Below, piece by piece: positions 6,025 to 11,687 of a DNA stretch of 11,687 nucleotides. Origin of the DNA: JANXQG01 sp037147235. GTDB taxonomy: Bacteria; Planctomycetota; Planctomycetia; Pirellulales; Thermoguttaceae. The position numbers were made by a program, and so were the translations under genes. Each line of letters opens with the position of its first letter. Within the stretch, counting starts at the first letter, position 1. Below the pieces are notes generated by a model. That model was not told the DNA's origin. It did no database searches and saw only the letters and a list, made by a program, of their open reading frames with translations. Location: the NCBI GenBank assembly GCA_037147235.1, contig JBAWVO010000208.1, forward strand, positions 1 through 11,687. Reading direction: 5' to 3'.

Positions 6025-6975
6025 TTATCTCACAAACTCTCGCAGCTTCCGCAAATTGACAATATCCAAATCCTCGCCGTTCTCTGTGCCCTTGGGGGTC
6101 TCTAAAACCATGGGCACGTTGTGAAAGCGGGAGTCGCGAAGGAGCCAGCCAAAGGCCTCGGGGCCTATCTTGCCGCAGCCGATGTGGGCGTGACGATCGA
6201 CGCGGCTACCGCACTCCTTCACGCTGTCGTTGAGGTGGAATGCGCGAATCTGATCCAGCCCGACGATCTTGTCGAACTGCTCCATCGTGGCATCATAATC
6301 GGACTGCGTGGAGATCTTGTACCCGGCAGCGAAGACGTGGCAAGTATCGAAGCAGACGCCCAATCGGCGGTTGTCTTTCACGCCCGCGAGGATCGCAGCG
6401 AGGTGCTCGAAACGCCAGCCGAGCGTTGTGCCTTGGCCGGCCGTGGTTTCCAGAAGGATGCCGGTTAAAGTAGCAGGCACAGTCCCTGTGCCGTCCGCCT
6501 TCTCTATTTGGTGTCGGTTGAGTGCTTGGATCGTTGTCACATCAGGGCGAACGGCACACGGAGTGTGCCTGCTACTTTGCCCGAGTACTTCATCCAGCGC
6601 GGTGATAATTCGCTTAAGCCCTTCCTCTTCGCTCGTCGTGGTATAGGCTCATGGATGCGAAACAACCCAGGGAATGCCGAGGGTTGCAGCCCGCTGGACC
6701 TCCTCGATCATGGCATCGATCGACTTCTTCCAAAGTGTGTCGTCAGGGCTGGCGAGGTTGATCAAGTACGAATCGTGGGCTAGCGGGCAAGCGATGCCGG
6801 AGGTGGCGACGGCATCGCGAAACTTCTGGGCATCTTCCGGCGCGATCGGCTTGCCACGCCACTGGTTGGCGTTCTTGGTAAAGATCTGAATCACATTGCA
6901 ACCGGTCTCCATGCCGATTTTCACGGCATTGTGGTATCCGCCTGCGATCGATTGATGGGCACCGAGTATGGACAT
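6025..6975 (-). pseudogene. nfo: Endonuclease IV with in-frame stop and palindromic insert
   Basis: This is the AP endonuclease of base excision repair, which cleaves 5' of abasic sites. The frame from 6975 to 6025 is continuous apart from one TGA (6649-6651, codon 109). Expected trinuclear zinc ligands all remain: His67 (LAHDSY), His107 (VVSHP), Glu176 (ILLETTAGQG), Asp210 and His213 (FDTCH), His247 (AFHLND), Asp260 and His262 (SRVDRH), Glu292 (MVLETPKG). The TGA follows His-Pro, where relatives have Gly (HPG), so one base change GGA to TGA explains it. Residues about 134-169 are an insert encoded by the palindrome at 6467-6578, absent from normal endonuclease IV. Without readthrough only a 108-residue fragment is made. 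A sequencing error is possible. Confidence 0.85.
6467..6578. repeat. Palindromic repeat inserted in frame in nfo
   Basis: The arms at 6467-6494 and 6551-6578 are 28-bp inverted repeats with two mismatches. They begin aaagtagcaggcaca on the plus strand and end in the complement. Each arm also folds on itself: GGCACA-GTCCC-TGTGCC in one and GGCACAC-GGA-GTGTGCC in the other. The two mismatches between arms fall in these small hairpins. The central 56 nt are unique. Read in the nfo frame it has no stop and adds about 36 residues (SSRHTPCAVRP...GTVPAT). It resembles dispersed palindromic elements of planctomycete genomes as I recall them, and is analogous to the Rickettsia palindromic elements found in genes. 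Confidence 0.85.
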
Positions 6976-7083
6976 TGCCTCTATCTTCTTCTATGATACG
7001 ATCCTGTTTCGACTTGCGCCGAAATCCCTGGGCCAATACCGCCCGCGAACTTGTTTCCTTGATCGTAACCGAGAATCGTTTCC

Positions 7084-8784
7084 ATGGTCAACCCTACCCC
7101 CGCGGTTCCCCCCACCAAAGAGAGCACTGCCCAGCCATGGTTTCGCCAATTGAATGGCTACCATTGGCTGGTATTGGTCGTGTCCACGATGGCGTGGGCT
7201 TTCGACTGCTTGAGCCAGCAGATTTTTAATTTGACGCGCAAGCCGGCCATGGATGCCCTGACCGACTCGCCGGCCAAGGCCGATTTCTTCGGCCCCTTGA
7301 GCACTACCGCCCTGCTGGTCGGTTGGGCCACCGGTGGAATCATCTTTGGCATCCTTGGCGACCGCATCGGCCGGGCGAAAACATTGACGATTATGATCGT
7401 CTGCTACAGCGTTTCCACCGGCTTATGCGGGCTTTCCCTGGGGCCTTGGGATTATATCTTCTACTGCTTCATCACGGGCGTGGGTGCTGGGGGAATTTTC
7501 CCGGTGGCCTGCACGCTAGTGGCCGAGAGTCTGCCCGATCGTACCCGGCCGCAGGCCCTGGGCATGGTGCAGACCTTTTCGGCCTTGGGAAACATCGGTG
7601 CCGGAGCGATCTCGCTGGGATTCGTCGCCCTGCTGGCCAGCGGTGTGATTTCGACTCATTGGCGGTGGATGTTCAGCGTCGGCATTGTGCCATCACTTCT
7701 GGCCATCCTTGTCGCTCGCAGGCTCCGCGAACCGGAAGCATGGAAACGAGTTGCGGCCGAAGGCAAGGCCAAGAAAGCGGGCCTCGGCGAACTGTTTTCC
7801 GATCGCCGCTGGCGGCGGAATGCGATTGTTGGCCTGTTACTGGCGGCCTCCGGCGTCGTGGGCCTCTGGGGGATCGGCGTGTTCAGCAATGATCTCACGC
7901 AGTTCATCATTGGTGATCGCTATGATAAGCAGCAGTGCTCGGTAGGTGAGGGCAAGAAGGATCTGCTGTTCGTTGCCATGGCAATTCATTCCCCTGACAG
8001 TCTTGCCGAGGCAAAAATGAGCACAATCACGCCCCGGCAGTTGTTGGGCAGCGACCCGGAAAACAAGGTCAAAGATGCCGAGCGGCTTTACAAGGCGGCA
8101 CTCGATCTCGATAAGAATGACAAAAAGGTTTCTGTTGACGGCGTGATCGCCAGCCTGCAAGAATCCGATTCAAAGTCGCTGACCTTCGGCGATATCGATC
8201 GGCTGACTACTGCTTTGGCCACTCCAACGTCCAAAGAACCGATTTCGGACCACATCGCCCGAATTGTAACGCGGCAAAAGGACCGCAATACCGAAGTACT
8301 TCGATGGGCCGCCTGGACGCTCATCTGTTTCAACATCGGAGCATTCTTCGGCATGTACGCCTTTGCCCGGGTGACGCAATTGATTGGCCGCCGGCCGACG
8401 TTTGCCATCTTCTTTACGATCGCCATGGTTACCACTGCCTTGGCATTCAGTTGCATGAAAGAGATGCCGCGTGATCTCTGGATGGTTGCGTTAATGGGCG
8501 GGGCGCAGCTTTCGGTATTCGGCGGTTATGCAATTTACTTTCCGGAGTTGTTTCCCACGCGACTCCGGAGTACCGGAATGTCATTCTGTTATAACGTCGG
8601 CCGTTATGTTGCTGCGATCGGCCCGCTCTCTTTGGCCGTACTCAAACCGAGTTTGGTCAAACAAGTTGGCGATCCGGTATTGGCTTTTCGCTACGCCGGC
8701 GTGGCGATGTGTTCGTGTTTTCTCGTGGGACTCGTGGCACTTCTGTTCGCGCCCGAGACAAAGGGGCAGCCGCTGCCGGAATAA
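7084..8784 (+). CDS. MFS transporter with large soluble insert
   Basis: This inner-membrane secondary transporter of 566 residues belongs to the major facilitator superfamily; its substrate is unknown. TM1 begins near residue 27 (HWLVLVVSTMAWAFD). The motif A loop GDRIGR is at 92-97 after TM2, and its second-half counterpart (ARVTQLIGRRPTF) is at about 428-440. YFPELFPTRLRSTGMSFCYN (about 478-498) is typical of sugar, sialate or aromatic acid porters. Most relatives have about 400-450 residues; the excess is a hydrophilic, charged insert at about 278-402 between TM7 (NAIVGLLLAASGVVGLWGIG) and TM8 (WAAWTLICFNIGAFFG), predicted to face the periplasm. It is divergent from nfo across a 108-bp gap and convergent with the phosphorylase gene. 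The ATG at 7084 has only a weak GAGAA upstream. Confidence 0.9.
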   Translation: MVNPTPAVPPTKESTAQPWFRQLNGYHWLVLVVSTMAWAFDCLSQQIFNLTRKPAMDALTDSPAKADFFGPLSTTALLVGWATGGIIFGILGDRIGRAKTLTIMIVCYSVSTGLCGLSLGPWDYIFYCFITGVGAGGIFPVACTLVAESLPDRTRPQALGMVQTFSALGNIGAGAISLGFVALLASGVISTHWRWMFSVGIVPSLLAILVARRLREPEAWKRVAAEGKAKKAGLGELFSDRRWRRNAIVGLLLAASGVVGLWGIGVFSNDLTQFIIGDRYDKQQCSVGEGKKDLLFVAMAIHSPDSLAEAKMSTITPRQLLGSDPENKVKDAERLYKAALDLDKNDKKVSVDGVIASLQESDSKSLTFGDIDRLTTALATPTSKEPISDHIARIVTRQKDRNTEVLRWAAWTLICFNIGAFFGMYAFARVTQLIGRRPTFAIFFTIAMVTTALAFSCMKEMPRDLWMVALMGGAQLSVFGGYAIYFPELFPTRLRSTGMSFCYNVGRYVAAIGPLSLAVLKPSLVKQVGDPVLAFRYAGVAMCSCFLVGLVALLFAPETKGQPLPE

Positions 8785-8892
8785 AGAACGGAAACCGAGT
8801 TAGAACCACATCACCGCGTGCAAGTGTTTGTGAAGTCACACCGACTCTCCGTCAGACGTGGTGTAGACATCTTCCCCATCCTTCCAAAAATA

Positions 8893-9720
8893 TTACGATG
8901 CCTCCCCCGCCACGACTCCCAGCACGATCTTCCTGAGCTTCGGCTCCGCCTCGGCGGCGGTGGCCAAAATCTCCTGGATGTTGGCTGGCTTGAGGGCGTC
9001 TGGTAGACAAATATCGGTAACGATCGATAGGCCTAGCACCCTCATGCCCGAATGCACGGCCACGAGAACCTCGGGTACGGTTGACATGCCCACAACATCG
9101 GCCCCGATTATCCGCAAGAAACGATATTCGGCCCGGGTTTCTAGGTTCGGGCCTGTCACGGCCACATAGACGCCCTTATGGGCCGCAAAGTTCTCCTTCC
9201 GTGCGATACAAAGGGCGCGATCGATTAGCTTGCGATCATACGGGGCGCATAAGTCGGGAAAACGCGGGCCAAGGCGATCGTCGTTCACCCCGATGAGCGG
9301 GTTGCCGTTCATCAGGTTGATATGGTCTTCGATGACCATGATGTCGCCCTGGGTATATTGCGGGTTCATGCCGCCGCAGGCATTGGAGACGATGAGCAAC
9401 TCGGCACCTAATGCCCTCATCACGCGGACGGGAAATGTGATCTGGGCATAGCTATAGCCCTCATAAACATGGAAACGGCCCTCCATGGCCACAACGGAGG
9501 TTCCATCCAGGTGACCACACACCAACTGGCCTGTGTGGCCGATGGCGGTGGAACGTGGAAAATGTGGAATCGAGGCGTAGTCGATCGTCGCCTCGGCTTG
9601 GATATGCCCGGCCAAGCTGCCCAGCCCTGTTCCAAGGATGATACCGATTCGGGGCTTGCCCGACCATTGGCTGCGGATTACCGCAACCGCCTGTTCGATT
9701 TGTGCTGCGAGTTCTTGCAT
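8893..9720 (-). CDS. punA: Purine nucleoside phosphorylase, trimeric (PNP-I) class
   Basis: This cytoplasmic purine salvage enzyme of 275 residues cleaves purine nucleosides with phosphate to base and (deoxy)ribose-1-phosphate. Family motifs in order: ILGTGLGSLAG (28-38), HTGQLVCG (62-69), MEGRFHVYEGY (79-89, Arg and His for phosphate), VSNACGGMNP (111-120), GPNLETRAEY (190-199) and GADVVGMSTVPE (206-217). The base-binding Glu is Glu194. The position equal to human Asn243 is Asp236 (SIVTDICLPD), and the His that contacts the ribose 5'-OH in human PNP appears replaced by Asn247. These changes suggest altered base or sugar preference. The gene starts 2 nt after the stop of the acidic protein and shares its promoter; a GGAGG lies 13 nt upstream of the ATG. 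Confidence 0.93.
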   Translation of the reverse strand: MQELAAQIEQAVAVIRSQWSGKPRIGIILGTGLGSLAGHIQAEATIDYASIPHFPRSTAIGHTGQLVCGHLDGTSVVAMEGRFHVYEGYSYAQITFPVRVMRALGAELLIVSNACGGMNPQYTQGDIMVIEDHINLMNGNPLIGVNDDRLGPRFPDLCAPYDRKLIDRALCIARKENFAAHKGVYVAVTGPNLETRAEYRFLRIIGADVVGMSTVPEVLVAVHSGMRVLGLSIVTDICLPDALKPANIQEILATAAEAEPKLRKIVLGVVAGEAS

Positions 9721-9722
9721 GA

Positions 9723-9992
9723 TTACTCATCATCCTCCACTTCGCCTGGCGTAAATTCTGCGTCTTCGTCTTCGTCCTCGTCTTCTTCGTCGAACTCGTC
9801 GTCAAAATCCTCCTCGAATTCATCATCAAAATCATCATCAAAATCATCCTCCTCGAATTCGTCGAGGTCTTCGTCCTCATCCTTGTCGCTGGCCGAGATT
9901 GCCGGGATCCCTGGAAGTGGCAACCTGTCGTCGGACGGGATGTCGTTGGAAGAACGCACGCGAATCGATGGAAGTTGGCAGGTGGTGGACAC
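9723..9992 (-). CDS. Small, highly acidic protein upstream of the phosphorylase
   Basis: This 89-residue protein has no known function. Residues 1-35 are ordinary and proline/serine-containing (STTCQLPSIRVRSSNDIPSD). Residues 36-78 are almost only Asp and Glu, with Phe at intervals in repeats of the type FDDEF and FEEDF. The tail is TPGEVEDDE. It is probably disordered and strongly negative. The start is the GTG at 9992, with a consensus AAGGAG 7 nt upstream; the ATG at 10064 lies in the promoter -35 box and is rejected. The frame is supported by the ribosome binding site, the promoter and the 2-nt gap to the phosphorylase. Possible roles include a polycation or metal binder or an RNA polymerase delta-like tail, but nothing in the sequence decides. 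Confidence 0.75.
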   Translation of the reverse strand: MSTTCQLPSIRVRSSNDIPSDDRLPLPGIPAISASDKDEDEDLDEFEEDDFDDDFDDEFEEDFDDEFDEEDEDEDEDAEFTPGEVEDDE

Positions 9993-10035
9993 GGAATAGC
10001 TCCTTGGATAATGTGGCGGAAAAGTCGAATGCCAA

Positions 10036-10064
10036 ATTGTTTGACTTTTGCAGGTGCTTGTCAA
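10036..10064 (-). promoter_or_regulatory. Promoter of the acidic protein-phosphorylase operon
   Basis: The minus strand shows a perfect TTGACA -35 (10059-10064), a 17-bp spacer and AACAAT (10036-10041) as a four-of-six -10 box. It would give a leader of about 37 nt before the GTG at 9992. It sits 30 nt beyond the stop of the glycosyltransferase gene, so the operon has its own promoter. Confidence 0.55.
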
Positions 10065-10094
10065 CTGCGGCGAGAAATTTTTTTCGCAACGGCC

Positions 10095-11399
10095 TCAATG
10101 GCCGACTTGCTGCGGCTTGAGTGCGGCGACGTGAGGAGCCAAATTGCCCGAGATTTGGCCTGCGTCGAACCGCAATTGCTGACGGTTTTCCCAGGCCGAC
10201 CCCTGATCCGCGCCAACCTCCAATTGCGCGGAAGGCAGCCGCTCGGCCAGGGCCAGGGCTTCCGACGCTTTACCCCGTTTGCGGTAGAGATCGTAAAGCC
10301 GATGGAGCAAGCGGACTGAGTCCGGCCGTGCGGCGAGTGCCGTCTCTAGTACCGTACATGCCTCGTCGTCACGCTGCCGGGCCTGCAAAGCAAGCCCCAG
10401 GCAAACAGCGGCAATTTCTCGAACCTCACACAGGTGCCAGACTGTCGGCGTGATCCGGCCGAAGCGGACGGCTGCCTCGAATGCCCGAATTGCCAGATCC
10501 AACCGATCGCGAACCAGCATGAAGTTGCCCAGGGCAAGGAGAAGTTGCATGTCGAAAGGAAAGTCCTCCAGGGAGTCCAAGCATGCCGTCAATTGGCTGG
10601 CGTGCAGATCCGGATCCTCGTCAAATGTCGTCAAAAGACCATAAAAAGCCTCCAGCCGTTGGGCGGAACGGGGCATCGATATCTCGGCCGCGCTGCGCAA
10701 CAATTCACGGGCCTGATCTTGATCGCCCAGAACCGAGTGGGCTTGGCCGGCCACCAGCAGCAGACGTGGCGACCAGTTTCCGGTAGCTTCCGCCTCTGCA
10801 CTGGCCAAGGCGAGGTCTCGCTGGGCCTTGGCCAGGAACCGCTGGGGTTCGTGTTGACGTGGGTGACGAAGGATACGGCAGGGTGCCTCGGCGGCTTGAA
10901 GTCCGACCGATTGGAGCGACACACTCAATGTCTCACGGACCCGGCCTGAAAATCGCAAATCCATGTGGGTTGGAAATAACCTGACTTGTGAGCACTGCTC
11001 GGCCGACGCACCCTCATCACGTGGGGGAGATTCCACCCAAACTGAGTGTGCGATCGAAGGGTTGGCTTGATTATCGAGAAAATGTCGCAGTTCGGCCGCA
11101 TCCTGCGGGGAAATGCGCTCGCCCGCATCGAGCCAAAGAACCCAATTTCCGGTTATCAATCTCAGACAGTGATTTCGTGCTGCCGAGAAGTCGTTTTCCC
11201 AAGGCGTACGGTGGACGATAGCACCGAGTTGAGTGGCCAATTCCGGTGTCCTGTCCGTGGATCCGGTGTCCAAGACCACGATTTCCTCCGCGATCTTGCG
11301 GATGCTTTCGATCGATTCGGCCAGCACATCCTGCTCGTCGCGGACGATCATCGCTACGGAGAGGCGGGGCCGCGCCAGAGATTCTGCGAGGATTTTCAT
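10095..11399 (-). CDS. Family 2 glycosyltransferase with C-terminal TPR-like repeats
   Basis: This cytoplasmic, possibly membrane-associated transferase has 434 residues. The N-terminal GT-A domain (about 12-220) starts LSVAMIVRDEQDVLAESI, then VVLDTGSTDRTPE (42-53, nucleotide-sugar binding), WENDFSAARNHCL (67-79) and NWVLWLDAGERIS (85-97). RLFPTHMDLRFSGRVRETL (about 150-170) is typical of SunS/WaaE-like family 2 enzymes linked to TPRs. Residues about 225-400 are helical pairs like tetratricopeptide repeats (LLLALGNFMLVRDRLDLAIRAFEAAV; VRLLHRLYDLYRKRGKASEALALAERL). The metal site reads Asp91-Ala-Gly93, where many relatives have DAD. The start at 11399 has AAGGATGG upstream; a frame reaching 11630 would be read through an inverted repeat and is rejected. 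Acceptor and sugar are unknown; polysaccharide or protein glycosylation is likely. Confidence 0.88.
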   Translation of the reverse strand: MKILAESLARPRLSVAMIVRDEQDVLAESIESIRKIAEEIVVLDTGSTDRTPELATQLGAIVHRTPWENDFSAARNHCLRLITGNWVLWLDAGERISPQDAAELRHFLDNQANPSIAHSVWVESPPRDEGASAEQCSQVRLFPTHMDLRFSGRVRETLSVSLQSVGLQAAEAPCRILRHPRQHEPQRFLAKAQRDLALASAEAEATGNWSPRLLLVAGQAHSVLGDQDQARELLRSAAEISMPRSAQRLEAFYGLLTTFDEDPDLHASQLTACLDSLEDFPFDMQLLLALGNFMLVRDRLDLAIRAFEAAVRFGRITPTVWHLCEVREIAAVCLGLALQARQRDDEACTVLETALAARPDSVRLLHRLYDLYRKRGKASEALALAERLPSAQLEVGADQGSAWENRQQLRFDAGQISGNLAPHVAALKPQQVGH

Positions 11400-11559
11400 A
11401 CGCCATCCTTGGCAATTCCGTGATTTGCGAACCGATCCGTTCGTTGTCCGGTGACAGGGTCGGAAGAACAATAGTTTTTCCGCTTCCAGTGAAACTGTAC
11501 CGTGAGTTGGAAAAAGATTAAATAGCGATTTTAGGCTCTCCGCCGGGTTTTGCGGATAA

Positions 11560-11630
11560 TTGTGGTGCGGGCGTCTCGCCTGCCCAAGATGTTGTGGTTG
11601 AACTAGGCAGGCGAGACGCCCGCACCACAA
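11560..11630. repeat. 25-bp perfect inverted repeat
   Basis: The arms at 11560-11584 and 11606-11630 are exact complements (core tggtgcgggcgtctcgcc) around a 21-nt loop. The DNA could form a very stable hairpin or cruciform. It lies upstream of the glycosyltransferase promoter region. With no T-run on either side it is not a standard terminator. It is probably a dispersed palindromic repeat. Confidence 0.85.
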
Positions 11631-11687
11631 ACTTGCGACCTGTACGATTGGTTTTGCGGCGTTGGCTAGCGGAAGGCGACGGTTTAC

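Noticed and set aside
6025..6975. Genome-wide recoding of TGA to glycine
   Set aside because: Several intact genes here (higB, metallohydrolase, zinc-ribbon protein, glycosyltransferase) end at TGA at the expected length, so a single mutation or sequencing error is simpler.
9469..9999. Plus-strand frame encoding a serine-rich tract
   Set aside because: It is the complement of the Asp/Glu codon tract and of the phosphorylase 5' end. The serine run is an artefact of reading gaa/gac codons in reverse.
9723..10064. ATG at 10064 as start of the acidic protein
   Set aside because: It overlaps the TTGACA -35 box. The GTG at 9992 has a consensus AAGGAG at ideal spacing.
10095..11630. Glycosyltransferase with a start at 11630
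   Set aside because: The extra 77 residues would be read through the 25-bp inverted repeat and show no family similarity. The ATG at 11399 has a good ribosome binding site and a typical MKILAESL...LSVAMIVRDE start.
1..11687. CRISPR array, tRNA, rRNA or transposase genes
   Set aside because: No regularly spaced direct repeats with unique spacers, no cloverleaf tRNA ending in CCA, no rRNA-like tract and no transposase motif were seen.

Overview
The window looks like chromosomal DNA of a planctomycete, most likely of the Pirellulales type. This is inferred from the gene families and from the style of dispersed palindromic repeats; no rRNA or tRNA is present to confirm it. TGA, TAA and TAG all act as ordinary stops in the neighbouring genes, so the standard bacterial code applies.

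Layout. (1) 30-458, minus strand: a short protein with a PD-(D/E)XK-like nuclease signature that stops abruptly near the window edge. (2) 726-2276, minus: a secreted CehA/McbA-like metallohydrolase. (3) 2277-2668: an intergenic region holding a nested palindrome between two imperfect 21-bp direct repeats, then a promoter. (4) 2669-4377, plus: a compact housekeeping operon of a CbpA-type DnaJ, rnpA and yidD. The rnpA-yidD junction has been split by a hairpin-rich element flanked by a 22-bp duplication. (5) 4486-5213, minus: a higBA toxin-antitoxin pair with a promoter whose -10 box lies in a palindrome. (6) 5421-6975, minus: endonuclease IV (nfo) followed by a zinc-ribbon protein fused to an A-type (HesB/IscA)-like domain that lacks the usual cysteines. 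nfo carries an in-frame TGA at a conserved glycine and an in-frame palindromic repeat. (7) 7084-8784, plus: an MFS transporter with a soluble insert of about 125 residues between predicted TM7 and TM8. (8) 8893-9992, minus: a small, extremely acidic protein whose gene is 2 nt upstream of a trimeric-type purine nucleoside phosphorylase. (9) 10095-11399, minus: a family 2 glycosyltransferase with a TPR-like C-terminal half. (10) 11560-11630: a long near-perfect inverted repeat.

The most notable theme is four different palindromic repeat elements in under 12 kb. One lies inside a coding gene and keeps the frame. Another duplicated the rnpA stop codon, a ribosome binding site and the yidD start codon, leaving both genes intact. 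No CRISPR array, transposase, phage gene, rRNA or tRNA was seen.
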